DNA of 64,000 nucleotides from Mortierella alpina (taxonomy: Eukaryota; Mortierellomycota; Mortierellomycetes; Mortierellales; Mortierellaceae): positions 310,001-374,000 of the forward strand of contig JANATF010000003.1 of assembly GCA_029449245.1 (NCBI GenBank). The letters are read 5' to 3'. This document shows, piece by piece, positions 11,869 to 24,224 of the stretch (position 1 is its first letter; every line of letters begins with the position of its first letter). The notes beneath the pieces were generated by a model. The model was not told the origin of the DNA. It did not search any database and saw only the letters and a program-made list of their open reading frames with translations. Made by a program: the position numbers and the translations under genes.

Positions 11869-13857
11869 TCAATGGCGTCCCACAGAAACATAATCCTGGT
11901 GTTCTTGCTGTTGATGTTGCTGCTGTAGCTGGTGCTGGTGCAATTGCTGCTGGTACAACCGCTGCTGATAGCTCTCTGCTCCGTCCTCTGCCTGCAAATC
12001 CACTTGGGCTCGCAGCTCCCGGACCTCCATCTCCAACACATGGCGCTGAAAGATCATCTCCTTGATCTTCTTGTATGCCATCGCCGACAGCAACTCAAAC
12101 TTGTCGCGCGTGTCCTGCATGGCGACAGCAGTTCGCGTACGCGCTCGCGTCTCGGCTGCCAGATCGCGCTGCAAAGACACGACCTGAATCTGAAGCGCTG
12201 CTCGTTGTTGACGCAATTGAACCAGCTCTTCTTGCTCAGACATCGTAAGAGTAGACGATGTGAGGTTGGACACTTGAGAGCCAGTCTCGGTGGTCGTGGC
12301 GGTTGAGGCAGTAGCAGTAGCAGTAGTGGTAGCAGTAGCCATGGAAGCCTTTGTGCAAGTCCCCGTGCTAGTAGACTGCGAGAGTGATGCCACAAGGCTG
12401 GCAACTTTGGAGTTGGCTCGGATCACCGTAGGCTTGTTGGACCAGGAGGACAAAGTTACTGTGGACTCGACTTCTGTGGATGTTCCGCAATCGGTCGAGG
12501 AGTCGCAGACGCTGCCGGAGGAGCCCATTGTCTGCGTACCAAACTCCTTAATCTCCAAATCTTGAATCAGTGACTCCACAGGCTCGGTCTGGGTGCACAT
12601 GGGCCGCATGATGCAGTGTTGGGTCTGAATCTGGACATGGCGAACCTTTTTCCTAGCTACAGGCTTGGGCAGTACAATTTCCAGTTGGCTAATATCAGTG
12701 TCCTTATCAGCGCTGGCAGCCGAAGTATCGTTGGTCGCCAGCATGGCTTTGTTCTTGGTGATGTTTGCTCTATGGGTAGCGATACGTCGAGAGAGCGCCT
12801 CGGACAGAGCGTCCCCTTCCAAGGGCTGTTCAGGCTCTTGTGGCTGCTGAATCTCCTTGATGTTGAACTGCACTTTGTTTAGACGCTTAGTTGCGTTTCC
12901 AACGTGCTCGGGGTTCGTCGAGTGTGTCTCACGCTGTCCATTCGTCAAACCTCCTGCGGTACCCTTTGCGTTGTTGGATAGTTGTCGAGCGCGTCTTGAA
13001 TCCGCGGATGACGATGCTGTGTGTGTTTGTGTGGTGGTCGGTGGTACCATAATGAAGTCAGTGTCCAGTGCAAAGTTGTCGAGCAAGAATGGAGTGTTAT
13101 CCAGGATAAATGAGGTGCCTTCGCCGCCTCCAGCCTGGATCAATATGGAGCGTCGCTTATCTCCATCATGGTCCATGCCGAGGCTGCTGCCATTGACGCC
13201 GCTGCCCTCTTGAATGGTAGTCGTGACATGAATGCCCGAGTTATTAAGAACAGACTGGCGTCTGGATGACAGGTTATCCTCTACTCCAATTCTACTCATA
13301 CGCTTGGATGAGGAGCCGCTAGTTCGCTTAACAACGGCTGGAGCACCGTCAGAGTCCTGATCCCTCTTATAGTCGACCGCAATCATGATGTACTTCTTGC
13401 CATTCGGAAGGGTCGCTACTTCTCCACCCTTGCCGGCCGTGTAGTTGCTTGTGGTGCTAATTGTGCTTCCGGTCCCTAGCCTGCGATTCTCTCGATCCTT
13501 CCCTAAAGAGGCTGATGCCCCGCCCATCCCGGAACCAGACTTGCGACTTCGAAGTCGTTGCAACAATGTTCGCTTCTTTTTCTCATCGACCATCATGGGC
13601 GGCAGTCTTGGAGGCGAGGGCGGTGGGGGCGCGTTCTTGAAAAAGTCGACCAAGTCCAGCGTGGTCTTTCTCTGGGCTTTGTAATCGGCGCTCAGCTGGT
13701 CGCCCAATTCATCGTCATCGCTATCATTAAAATCCATTGCGGCGGCTGATCGAGGTTGAAGGTTGCGAAAAGATGGCTTGCGGGCAGTGTATCCGTCCAT
13801 AGAGTCCGTGGATGATCGTGCAGAGGTGATTGGAGTCTGCTGTGTTGGAGATGCCAA
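11869..13857 (-). CDS. Coiled-coil protein of unknown function with a DLVDFFKNAPPP motif
   Basis: A single exon of 662 aa. The N-terminal 60 residues are Ser/Thr-rich. At about residue 70 there is DLVDFFKNAPPPPSPPR followed by KKKRTLLQRLRSRK; similar DFLKN-Pro-basic motifs occur in uncharacterised fungal proteins, but no function is known. The middle is disordered and rich in Thr/Ser/Asp. The C-terminal quarter (from about residue 510) is a strong coiled coil rich in Leu/Gln/Arg and ends in a Gln/His-rich tract. It is probably a cytoplasmic scaffold, by inference only. The start is the first ATG of the frame. Confidence 0.75.
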   Translation of the reverse strand: MASPTQQTPITSARSSTDSMDGYTARKPSFRNLQPRSAAAMDFNDSDDDELGDQLSADYKAQRKTTLDLVDFFKNAPPPPSPPRLPPMMVDEKKKRTLLQRLRSRKSGSGMGGASASLGKDRENRRLGTGSTISTTSNYTAGKGGEVATLPNGKKYIMIAVDYKRDQDSDGAPAVVKRTSGSSSKRMSRIGVEDNLSSRRQSVLNNSGIHVTTTIQEGSGVNGSSLGMDHDGDKRRSILIQAGGGEGTSFILDNTPFLLDNFALDTDFIMVPPTTTQTHTASSSADSRRARQLSNNAKGTAGGLTNGQRETHSTNPEHVGNATKRLNKVQFNIKEIQQPQEPEQPLEGDALSEALSRRIATHRANITKNKAMLATNDTSAASADKDTDISQLEIVLPKPVARKKVRHVQIQTQHCIMRPMCTQTEPVESLIQDLEIKEFGTQTMGSSGSVCDSSTDCGTSTEVESTVTLSSWSNKPTVIRANSKVASLVASLSQSTSTGTCTKASMATATTTATATASTATTTETGSQVSNLTSSTLTMSEQEELVQLRQQRAALQIQVVSLQRDLAAETRARTRTAVAMQDTRDKFELLSAMAYKKIKEMIFQRHVLEMEVRELRAQVDLQAEDGAESYQQRLYQQQLHQHQLQQQHQQQEHQDYVSVGRH

Positions 13858-14854
13858 GGTTGAGGTAGGACTTAGTGTTATTGTGTTCTTTCGAAAGAGC
13901 GAGCCTTTCTTCCAAGGCCCGCGTCGATGGCCTGAAGCGGAGCGTTGAGGTTCTTCCGAAGAAACGTCCTTGCTTCGTCTCTATTATTTGTGTTCAGTGT
14001 GCGCACAGAGGTGTAAAGACAAGGGTAACACAGAAAGATGTCATGGATCAGTTTTTGAGAGATAGACTCAAAAAGAGAGAGGAAACACAAGGCAGAGCGC
14101 GGCAAGCAAAAAAAACGAACAAGCATCTTGAGCGGCGACGGCAAGGGCAACAAGGGGTTAATAAAACAACAACGCAGACACAAATATTTGGCAGTGTAGA
14201 GAGAGTGAGGCGCCGGACTTTGGGCTGTTATAAGCGAGATGTAAAGCAAGGAACTGAGCCAACAGAAAAAGCAAGGAAAAAGAGAGAGAAAGGCAAGTAA
14301 GCAGAATAGCTCAAGGAGGGTTGGAGAGAAAGCCGACGCGAGAAAATGCTTAGGAGTGAATACAGGCCGACTGGATTCAAAAGACAAAAAGCGCGGGAGG
14401 AGGGAAAAGGAGGAGGTGGCGAAGAAAAGGAAGGGGAGTAAAAGAGAAGGCCGAGGACGATGGTGGAAATGAAATGAGCTGAAGAAAGAAGAACTAATCA
14501 ACACTGCTAGAGGCTGGAGGCTGAAAGGATCTCTTCTCCACTCCAAGGTGCCTTTTGTTCATGGGAGTCATCCATCAAGGAGAGGGGCACACCAGACAAT
14601 ATGCTTTCGGAGGCTTTCCAAGGTCCACGAGAACCATCGACGGGCAGTGGTCGGGCTGCTGCACTTACATGCTTGAATTAATGCCGGTCGGCAATGTGGT
14701 TCGAGACGAGGTCGATGCGCGTTCCTCCAGGCGGCGATTGTTGCTGGTGGTCGTATATTAGCTAAAGGTGCGTGGGAGGAAGCAGGTGAGCTTGATGCAG
14801 TTGCACGTCAGGGTTTGAGCGAAAAGGAGAGTGGAGAAAGGAGGTCAAGGAGGA

Positions 14855-14912
14855 CACGAGAGAGAGAGAGAGGGAAGAGAGGAAAGAGAGAGAGAGAGAG
14901 AGAGAGAGAGGC
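14855..14912. repeat. GA/CT microsatellite
   Basis: Nearly pure (GA)n interrupted by AAG units, in the leader/promoter region of the minus-strand coiled-coil gene. Confidence 0.8.
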
Positions 14913-16371
14913 AGAAAGAGACAAGGAAGGGAGCATAAAATTCAGAGAAAACTGAGAGCAAGAGGGAGAACGATGCAAGCACACAATAAAGTGGACACTG
15001 CAGGATCGCAGTCGATGATGATGAAAGTGAAGCAAGGAAAAATAAATAACAACGAAAACAAGGGGCAGGGGGTACAGTGGGACGAAGGCAGCGAGAGGGA
15101 ACGATACACAACAAAAGCAAACGGCGACCCTTTTTTCGCATCTGCTTTCTAACGACACCTGTTGTTGCACTCCCTTTCGACCCTGTGCTGCATGGGGCGG
15201 CGGCCGCCTCTTCTCTCAGGCAGGAAAGTGCTGCATGAATGAATGGAAGGGACGTGAAGGGGTGAAATGCAATGTATGGATAACGAGTATCTGCAGCAGT
15301 GGGCATAGCAAAAATGCAGATTGCCGCCTACATGTACTTGGCCGCCGATCATCACACCACTAAATGGCGCCCGCCATTGACCAAACCCCAGGCTTTTCTA
15401 AGGAGAAGCTCACCTGGTGGCACCGCGAATTGATGCCAGGGGTTGGACAGACGCAAGTATCTGCGTCGGATGGGTGCCAATCGAGTGGGAGGACGCCCGG
15501 GCTGCAGTTGATTAGGTACAGTATGACCGTTGGGCCCGGCCGACTCCGTGTGAACCATGCATGCACAACGATTGTGTTTGGGCCTGAAGGCAAGGAGTAA
15601 GGATACCGTGCAACATTGTGTTCAATTTCGCCATGCTCTGCAGAAATGATTTGCGATTGTGGCCTTCTCCAAACAAGGGGCAGCGCTGTCCTCAACGCCG
15701 GTGGTCCGTGTTCTGTTGTGTTGTGTACGTTAGACCTACGGCGCTTGCTTTGCTGCAGCACGTAGAAAAGGCCGAAGAAGGGGTTTACGCGACATCTTCG
15801 ATACAGCCACAACAATGATGCTGTCTCGGCTACCCGAACTCATCTGTGGACCTCTCAGTTCCGAGGCTCGAATACAAGGACAAGAGCTGTCGGATCGCTG
15901 TGGGTGCTTATCTGATCCAGTCCAAGTCATCTTTAATTGTAAGCAAAGTCGTCCATGGTCGGAGCCAGGAATGTGGACTATGATGATGGAGGGGACGTGC
16001 AAAGAGAACAGGAGCGGAGCGCGGTCAAAATGATTTTCTAGGGCATGCGCGTCATGAACAACGCTTACGGTTGATTATTTGTAGAATGGTGGTGTTTGTT
16101 TGAAATGGAGGCCGTCTCTCACCCTAATCAAGCAATACGTCCGTTGGGCATACTGTATGCCGATAGTTTTCTATCCGTCTTGAAGGTCAGTCAGATATGT
16201 ACCTCCACAGGGAGGTGGGAGTCAGAACAGGAGGAAGGCAGCTCGGTAGGATCAAAACACGCGTACAACAACCTTACAGGGCTTATTTTAATGGGCGGCT
16301 GGCTGTGATTGGCCAGGCGACGTTGCGTGCGGATGCGGATGAACTCTCCCACCCTGTGGGGCAGCACAGGG

Positions 16372-16379
16372 TATTTATA
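16372..16379 (+). promoter_or_regulatory. TATA-like element of the homogentisate dioxygenase gene
   Basis: TATTTATA lies about 155 nt before the ATG and is followed by a CT-rich leader. Confidence 0.45.
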
Positions 16380-16532
16380 CGGCCATGTTCGCCTGGCTGA
16401 TTCGCCCCTTCTCTCCTTCTCACGCAATACCCCATTCTCCATTCCTGACATCCATCTCTTTCCTCCCCAAACACACACACTCTCTCCTCTCTCTCCTCTC
16501 TCTCCTCGCTCTCCACACCCGCGCTGCTCACC

Positions 16533-18466
16533 ATGACCGACATCAAGAACGACTACAAGTACCAGCCTGGCTTTGGCAACCACTTCTCGTCCGAAGCTCT
16601 CCCCGACTCGCTCCCCAAGGGTAAGTCGTAAGAACGCACCTGCACCTGCAACGGACACGAACCCACACGCTCACCTAACCGCTTCTTCTCCTGCTCTAGG
16701 CCAGAACACCCCTCAGGTCTGCCCTTACAATCTCTACGCCGAGCAGCTCTCGGGAACCGCCTTCACCGTCGACCGCAAGCACAACGAGCGAACGTAAGAA
16801 GAATAGCCTTTCCTGGTCTGGTCCACGCCATGCTGAATGACCACAGCGCCTTTGCATGTTCTAATGCTGACATTTCGTCGTGCTCATTCCTTCTAGCTGG
16901 TTCTACCGCATTCGCCCATCGGTCTGCCACACTCCCTTCCAGCCCTTCCCTACCAAGACGCGTCTTGTGGGCAACTACTCCGACGAGGCGAACGTGGCTG
17001 TGACACCGAACCAGCTGCGCTGGTCCCCCTTTGATCTTCCCACGGAGCCCACCGACTTTGCGCAGGGCTTGCACTCGATTGCCGGTGCTGGTGATGTCGG
17101 CGTCAAGCACGGCATGGGTGTCCTCATCTACGCCGCCAACGAGAGCATGAAGGATGCTGCCTTTTACAACTCTGATGGAGACTTTTTGATCGGTAAGTGG
17201 CAGCGCTGTTGCACTATGCACTATGCATGTTGCGAAAATAGTTTAGTAGCGATCGTTGTCCGTCAGGCTTGTTTTAGCTAATCTCGCGCATATCTCAACT
17301 TCTAGTTCCTCAGCAGGGTCGTTTGGACATCACGACCGAGTTTGGAAAGATCATGGTCCATCCCAACGAGATTTGCGTTATCCAGCGTGGCATTCGTTTC
17401 TCTGTCGCCCTCCCTGACGGCCCAAGGTATGGAACGGAAAGAGCTGCTACTCTTCGCACCCGTGGAACTGTGAAATGGATCTTGTGAGCATAGCCTCTGA
17501 CAGTGATCTGAACTCTTTTACTTATAGTCGCGGTTACATCTGCGAGGTCTTCAACGGAGCCTGGGTGATTCCTGACCTTGGCCCCATTGGTGCCAATGGC
17601 CTCGCCAACCCTCGCGACTTCCAGACCCCCGTCGCCGCCTTTGCTCACGAAGACGAGAAGCCCTTCCGCATCATCAACAAGTACGGAGGACGTCTTTTCG
17701 TTGCCCAGCAAAACCACACTCCTTTCGATGTTGTTGCATGGCACGGAAACTATGCCCCCTTCAAGTACAACCTTGCTCTCTTCAACACCATCAACTCTGT
17801 TTCCTTTGATCACATTGTAAGTCTGGTCTTTGTCTTGTGTCCAATGTACCCCTGACGCAAAATAGTATACACTAGGTACAGATTGGTTAACTGCTTTTTG
17901 TGATGTTGTTAGGACCCCTCCATCTTCACAGTGCTTACCTGCAAGTCCGAGAAGCCTGGAACTGCCATTGCCGACTTTGTTATTTTCCCTCCTCGCTGGT
18001 CCGTGCAGGAGAACACTGTAAGTTTACGTCCTTTCATATATTTCGTTGCTCACCATTTGTTGCTTTCCCACGAACATGTGCCCAACGAACTAACGAACGT
18101 GATGTGCATATCTAGTTCCGCCCTCCTTACTTCCATCGCAACTGCATGTCCGAGTTCATGGGCTTGATTCACGGAACATATGAGGCCAAGCAGGGCGGTT
18201 TCGTTCCCGGTGGTGCCTCTCTTCACTCTATGATGACTCCTCACGGACCTGACGCCCCCACTTTCGAGAAAGCCTCGACTGAGGAGCTGAAGCCCATGTA
18301 CATTGCCAAGGGCACCCAAGCCTTCATGTTCGAGTCGTCCATGCAGCTCCAGCCGACCCACTGGGCCGTGGAAACGAGCGGCAAGGTCCAGGAGGACTAC
18401 TACAAGGCATGGCAGGGACTTAAGAGCAACTTTAACCCCAACTGGAAGCCCGCTAGCCACCAGTAA
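16533..18466 (+). CDS. HGD: Homogentisate 1,2-dioxygenase
   Basis: The seven exons are 16533-16620, 16700-16793, 16897-17192, 17306-17426, 17528-17816, 17913-18017 and 18116-18466. All introns are GT-AG and the product is 447 aa, the usual family length. The enzyme opens the ring of homogentisate to maleylacetoacetate in phenylalanine/tyrosine breakdown, using Fe(II). The N-terminus [16 protein letters not shown] is typical. The iron ligands are present at H338 and E344 in [11 protein letters not shown] and H374 in MMTPHGPD, with the same spacing as in the human enzyme (335/341/371). The family's [13 protein letters not shown] segment is intact. No neighbouring tyrosine-catabolism gene lies in the window. 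Confidence 0.97.
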
Positions 18467-19733
18467 ACAAGTTGCTGGAGAAGAGCAGGTGTGAGCTGAT
18501 CATTCTCACTCGCATCTTATGCGCTGTATCATCATTCCCCACCATTCGCATAAAGAAGAAGAAAAATAAACCAGTTTTTGTATATTGTATAAAAGTCATG
18601 TTGGACGTGAAAGTGGCATGATCTTTTGGCAAAGACGGGGAGGGGGTCTCTTGTCTCGACAGTCAATGATAGAGGTGGGCAAGTCGAGAAGAATTGCTAG
18701 GACCTATTGCTGGGCACGATGTCGTCGCGATGAGTAAAGCGTTCCTGGATAAGGGCGTTACAAAAATCAGGTTTGGATAGTAACTTGCAGTAAGGTTCTC
18801 ATTTTCTACGGAGATCCGCGCCGAGCGAGAGTATCGGACATCGTACGATGTTTGTGCTCCTTTCTTTGCACACACCCATTCTATTCTTTGAACGTGATTT
18901 CCGGACTCTGATGGCTAATTAGGGCGATCCGCCACCGAGGGTTTGAAGACAGACGATTGCGGTGAGCGAGAAGGACACTCCCAGCACTCGGTGCGATCAT
19001 GCCACACCTGCTTATTTCCTTTTACCGTCGGGGCTGAGACATTGCGAGAGGCAGATCTCTGGAAAGTGGCCACAGATTGCAGATATCGCCTGAGGGTCGC
19101 TGGGAGTGGGGGGGGGGCATAGACAGAAAAGTCCGAGAAGCGTCGGAAACCTGATTCTCCTGAGGCATCACTTCGATCCTAGGCGGATCAGAGGCGCTGG
19201 ATTGGAGGAGTCCTCGGCGTCTCGTTGTCCTGGCTGGTAGATAGTCGTGGTTGCTTAGCGGTGATAGAGCCAAGCAAGAAAAAAACTGTAATTTGTCGCC
19301 TGAAAGAATGGAGAGAGGGGGACAAGAAAGAGGTGATCTTGGCTGCAGCCAATCAGCGCGCACGGTAGTTTTTTTTTTCTTTGTCAAAAGCACCTCGCTC
19401 TCCAGGCACACGCAAGAGTGTGTGCTAGGCTGCAGTACATCAGTGCTGGTTGCTCTGCTGCAGTGCTGTCAGTCGTGTTCTGGTCTGTGAATCGCCTTCC
19501 GACCCCTGTGCCACTGTCCCACATCTCGCACTGCTCTGACTGGGACAGGCGCGAAAGGCTGGCTGGGTTCCCGGCTGTTTTTTTGTGTTTGTAAACTTTT
19601 GTGTTCTGGGTATCAAATCCACTGGTATATATATCGGCAAGTCCGAGTCCTCTCGCACCTTCTTTTTCTTCCCATCTCATCCCATCCTCAGCTCTCTCCC
19701 CTCCGACATCATCTCATCTCCGTCGAGCACATC
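18467..19733. other. Intergenic region between HGD and CYP51
   Basis: No gene recognised. The right end is the CYP51 promoter. Confidence 0.5.
19626..19633 (+). promoter_or_regulatory. TATA box of the CYP51 gene
   Basis: TATATATA lies about 100 nt before the ATG, followed by a pyrimidine-rich leader. Confidence 0.6.
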
Positions 19734-21415
19734 ATGGCCATCATTGTCCAGCTCGTGCAGGGCCTTCAGTCCTTGGCTGGTCACCTCACCAACCCCGCCA
19801 ACATCGCCCAGATCCTCTCGACAGTCGCTATCGGCATCGCCGTTATCCTGATCCTCACCCAGATCGCGCAGAGGATCAACGTCGATAAGAACGCACCACC
19901 AGAGGTGCCCTACTGGATCCCTTACCTCGGATCAGCCATCTCCTTCAGTGTCAACCCTGTCAAGTTCTACGAGGACAACCGCAAAAAGTATGGCGATGTC
20001 TATACCTATACCATGGTCGGCCGCAAGTTCACCGTCTGTCTCGGCACTGAAGGCAGCAACTTTGTCTTCAACTCCAAGCTGGCTGACGTCTCTGCAGAGG
20101 AATCCTACAAGCCCTTGACGACCCCCGTCTTTGGAAAGGGCGTCGTCTACGACTGCCCCAACCACCAACTGATGGAGCAAAAGAAGTTTGTCAAGTGGGG
20201 CATGTCCAACGATGCCTTCAGAGCCTATGTTCCCGATATCGAGGAGGAGACCAAGAGCTACTTTAAGCGCTGGAACAACAAGGACGGCGGCAGAGAAGAT
20301 CTTTTCAAGGCTATGGGAGAGTTGATTATCAACACTGCTTCGCGCACGCTTATGGGACCTGAGATCCGTGGCCTGATGGACGAGTCTGGTAAGGAATTCC
20401 TTATCATTATCTGACCCCTCTATACATTTTTGTTTTTTGTTGTTGCTCTGTGTGACGAGAACAGTGCAGTTGGACAGAGCACAACCCATTAACACATCGT
20501 GTTTATTACTGAATGATAGTTGCTCAGCTGTACCACGATCTTGACGACGGTTTCCAGCCTATCAACATGTTCTTTGAGTGGCTCCCTCTGCCCTCGTACT
20601 TCCGCCGCGACAGTGCCCACAAGAAGATGCGCGAGACATTCATGAAGGTCATTGAGGAGCGCCGTGCCAACAACATTACGGACAAGACCGATATGCTTCA
20701 GTCACTCATGAACCAGACCTACAAGGACGGAACTCCCTTTACCGACGTTGATGCCTGCCACTTGATGATTGCTCTTTTGATGGCCGGTCAGCACACCTCC
20801 TCCACCACAGCCTGCTGGGCTCTTTTGTTCCTGGCCCAGCAGCCCGATCTCGTCAAGGATTTGCTCGCGGAACAGAAGGACGTTCTTGGCTCTGTCGATG
20901 CTCCTTTGAACTTTGACGATCTCAAAAACATGCCCCTTCTCGACAACGTTGTCCGCGAGACCCTTCGTCTTCGCCCTCCAATTATCATGATTCTTCGCCG
21001 CGTGATGCGCCCCATTGCTTTCCCCGGCACCAACTACGTGATTCCCAAGGGCCACGAGCTCGCTGCCTCGCCCATTGCCACCCAGGTGGATGAGAGATAT
21101 TACAAGAACGCCAACACCTTCGACCCCCGTCGCTGGGAGAACATTGTCGAGGAGGAGACTGGCGAGACGGTCGACTATGGTTTCGGAAAGATTGCAGGAG
21201 GTGGAGCCAGGAACCCCAGCTTGCCCTTTGGCGCAGGTCGTCATCGCTGCATTGGAGAGTCGTTTGCATATGTTCAGCTCAAGACTGTGATCTCGACCTT
21301 CCTGAGGATGTACGAGATCTCTTTGACAGAGAAGGGCATGCCCGGATGTGACTACACTAAGATGTTTGTCCAGCCCACATTACCCGTCGAGGTCAACTAC
21401 AAGCCCAGGAAGTGA
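19734..21415 (+). CDS. ERG11: Lanosterol 14-alpha-demethylase (CYP51)
   Basis: The exons are 19734-20388 and 20520-21415, giving 516 aa. This P450 removes the 14-alpha methyl group of lanosterol/eburicol in ergosterol synthesis and is the target of azole antifungals. It has an N-terminal membrane anchor at about residues 24-45. The CYP51 substrate-recognition segment TPVFGKGVVYDCPN is present, as are the I-helix AGQHTSSTT (307-315), the K-helix E365-x-x-R368 in ETLRLRPP, and the haem loop LPFGAGRHRCIGE with ligand C462. All key residues are present and the length is normal. The single intron splits a Val codon. Confidence 0.96.
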
Positions 21416-22185
21416 AAGATGCTTCTCTAATCAACCAACAATCCTCCCCCACCCTCCATCCTCTTCGTTAATATATCTGTACTCTGCGTAGCATCATTAA
21501 AATTGCTTTTACAAACATACGGGCAAGAGATCGTCTTGTGGGCATTTGGATGGGAGGCACATACGGTGCAGGTAAGACAGGGTGTACCAAAAGAGGGCCT
21601 TGCGACGACCGAGGGCGTCGGTTCCTGAAGGAGGCCTTTGTTACGTTGCCCCGCCCATGTTCCACAATGCACGCGAATACAAGCGCATGAGACCGTCTCG
21701 GGCCCACTGCCGCTTTTGGGATATCGGACTCCACCAGCACCACCTCTTTGACGGCCGTTTTTTATTCTTTCGCGCGGCAGATCAACGTGCTGTTTTCATC
21801 CTGGCATTGAGAAGCTACTAAAGCTGCTGGTGGGAGTTACGGCTTTACGAGGGCTAGCAGGTACTCGAGGGAGTGATCTTCCAGACCCTCCTTCGCGGTA
21901 TGTGCAATGCCATGGTGTTGAGCAACAGCGCGAGGAGCCCAGGAGCGATCAGCCGAGTGTGATTCGAGCTGGGCCTGTGCGAAGCCTAATGGGGACACAA
22001 GTGATTCATTCAGTCATGACGTCGCTTGGGTGGGCTCGAGCACTTTGGGCTCTATAAAAAGGATCCTTCCAGCACTGTCCTCTACTACACTCTTCACCTC
22101 TTCCCACAAAAACCCCCTTTTCTTTCCTTTCCTTTCTTTCCCTCCTTTCCCACACTCCACCTCCACTCCACATCCGCACCTCACT
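21416..22185. other. Intergenic region between CYP51 and the allantoicase gene
   Basis: No gene recognised apart from the allantoicase promoter at its right end. Confidence 0.5.
22053..22060 (+). promoter_or_regulatory. TATA box of the allantoicase gene
   Basis: TATAAAAA lies about 130 nt before the ATG, with a CT-rich leader after it. Confidence 0.6.
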
Positions 22186-23556
22186 ATGGCCAACAAAGCA
22201 CCCGCCAACCATGCTGTCGCCGCTGACAAAATCGACGAGACCTTCAAGGACTACATCGGTAAGCTCGAACTCGTTGTCTTTTGCTACTCCGTCCCATATT
22301 AGCCTACTCTCAGCCTGGCGGCTGAGACTCGTTCCCTCAACTCTACTTCCTCCTCCTCCTCTTCCTCCTCACTTGCTATGGTTATCCTTGGCCTCCTTCG
22401 CTACCTCCACGGCAATCTCTTCGACCCACGCTCTCAACAATCACCGTCATACCTACTGACATCACACATTGGTCACCTTGCACTCACTCCCCTTTGAATA
22501 CCCCTCGACCCTGTAGACCTCGCCGTCTCGACTCGCGGAGGCAAGGTTCTGACACTTACGGATGAATGGTTTGCAGAAGCCAAAAACCTTCTCACGCCCA
22601 CGGCCCCAATCTCATGCCCTGGTCGGTTTGTCCCCACAGGAGCCTGGTACGACGGCTGGGAGACCCGCCGCCACAACCCCCACTTTGACTGGTGCGTGAT
22701 CGAGCTTGGATACGCTGGCAAGATTGCAGGCTTTGAAGTCGACACGGCCTTCTTTACGGGCAACCATGCACCTTTTATCTCTGTGGAGGGGTTTAAGGAG
22801 CCCTCGTTTGCCAAGAACGTCACGCGGACGCATGAGGAATGGGCCGCAGTGCACTGGACCCCGATCCTGTCTAAAGTGGCCCTCCAGCCAAGCTCCCGTC
22901 ATGGGTTCCTACTGGAGAAACCTACAGAGGAAGACTTTACACACGTTCGATTCTGTATGTACCCGGATGGTGGAGTTGCTCGTCTGCGAGTGTTTGGAAC
23001 CGTGCATAAGGTGATTCCAGAGAACAAGCACGAGATTTATGATATGGCGTCTGCTGCCTCTGGATCGACGATCCTTGGGTTCTCGGATGCACATTATGGA
23101 CACCCCTCCAACTTGTTGCTTCCAGGACGTGGACATGACATGTCGGACGGTTGGGAGACGAAGCGATCGCGTACGCCTGGGCATGTGGATTATGCCGACA
23201 TCAAGCTTGGACAACCGGGGCACGTCACCAACATTGAGATTGATACGGCGCATTACAAGGGGAACTCACCCAAGGCCGTGACCGTGGCAGGATTCGAGAT
23301 TGGATCGGATATTCCGATCCTGTTGTTGGACCAGATCTCCCTGACCCCTCATCGACAGCATTTCTTTGAGGTCAAGGCGGATTTGACCGAGAGGCGGATT
23401 GCGACCATTAAAGTGATCATGATTCCGGATGGAGGCGTCAAGAGGGTTCGGATCTGGGGCGCGTCGCAGTTGCCTGCTGTTCAGCCCGAGGGCTCGCTGA
23501 TCGGTGTTCGACAGGAGCTGCCCGATGAGCATACTTGGCACGTCAAGAAGCATTAG
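22186..23556 (+). CDS. Allantoicase (allantoate amidinohydrolase)
   Basis: The exons are 22186-22258 and 22517-23556, with a 258-nt intron splitting an Asp codon, giving 370 aa. Allantoicase hydrolyses allantoate to ureidoglycolate and urea in purine (allantoin) catabolism. Two allantoicase repeats are visible. The first is GAWYDGWETRRHN with FDWCVIELGYAGKIAGFEVD (about residues 60-110). The second is MSDGWETKRSR with YADIKLGQPGHVTNIEID. Each repeat ends in a MYPDGGVARLRVFG or MIPDGGVKRVRIWG strand. Length and architecture are normal. The start is the ATG after the CT-rich leader and reads MANKAPANHAV. Confidence 0.95.
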
Positions 23557-24224
23557 AAAGTCATACTAAGGGAATACAGTGAATCCTGCGGTTGCTAGAA
23601 CGAGTTGGTGCAGCCCAGCAAAAAAAAAGGCGGGAAGAATACAAAGCGAAAATAGCGGGAAATAATATCGAGCATTAGAAATATGCACACTCCTTTGTGA
23701 CTGAGCGAAGGAACGAAACAGAGAGAGAGATTGAGAGAGGGTGCAGGGGTCCGTGGCCATTGGTGTGCAGGGCTACAGTGCGATGAGGATGGGCGACCAT
23801 TAGGCAATGAGTTGCCGTAACCTGGATCAAGGGTATAGTCAAGGATGGGTTGCCTGTCGCGTGTTGGCCAGCATACCAGCATCGTCCCCGCACTCCATGA
23901 TCGCCCGGTCAATAACCACAGCTGTTGTCGCTCACCCCCGTGCCATCGTCAAGCTGATACAAGCACACCCACTCCTGAGCTCTCTATGAGCCATCCTGTG
24001 CTCCATAGCCCTGTCCAGCCCCCTCACCGCAAGTCCATGGCTTTGTCACCTTGATCTCGTGTCTACAAGGCCTTTGCACTGTGATTTTCAGTGAGGTATG
24101 CGAGGGCTATTGCATACCTACCAAAAATGCGTGGTTGTTATTATTGCTCCTGTTCGGGCTAACCGTGCCTTCGATGCTTCATGCTGACCAAGCTCACACA
24201 AGTCTCGGGTGTGCAAGTAGCCAA
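23557..24224. other. Intergenic region before the duplicated NLR block
   Basis: No gene recognised. The left edge of similarity with the second block falls near 24225. Confidence 0.45.

Larger units (their letters stand above)
13858..16532. other. Intergenic region with two divergent promoters
   Basis: The left part (13.9-15.0 kb) is pyrimidine-rich on the minus strand and fits a leader/promoter for the coiled-coil gene. It includes an impure GA/CT microsatellite at about 14855-14912. The middle (15.3-16.1 kb) has only short unconvincing frames. The right end is the homogentisate dioxygenase promoter. Confidence 0.5.

Noticed and set aside
13878-14546. 222-aa minus-strand frame rich in Ser/Phe/Leu/Pro
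   Set aside because: It is the translation of a pyrimidine-rich leader/promoter upstream of the coiled-coil gene; no domain or splice evidence.
16533-23556. HGD, CYP51 and allantoicase as a catabolic or biosynthetic gene cluster
   Set aside because: They belong to tyrosine breakdown, sterol synthesis and purine breakdown, each with its own promoter; no shared pathway or regulator is nearby.
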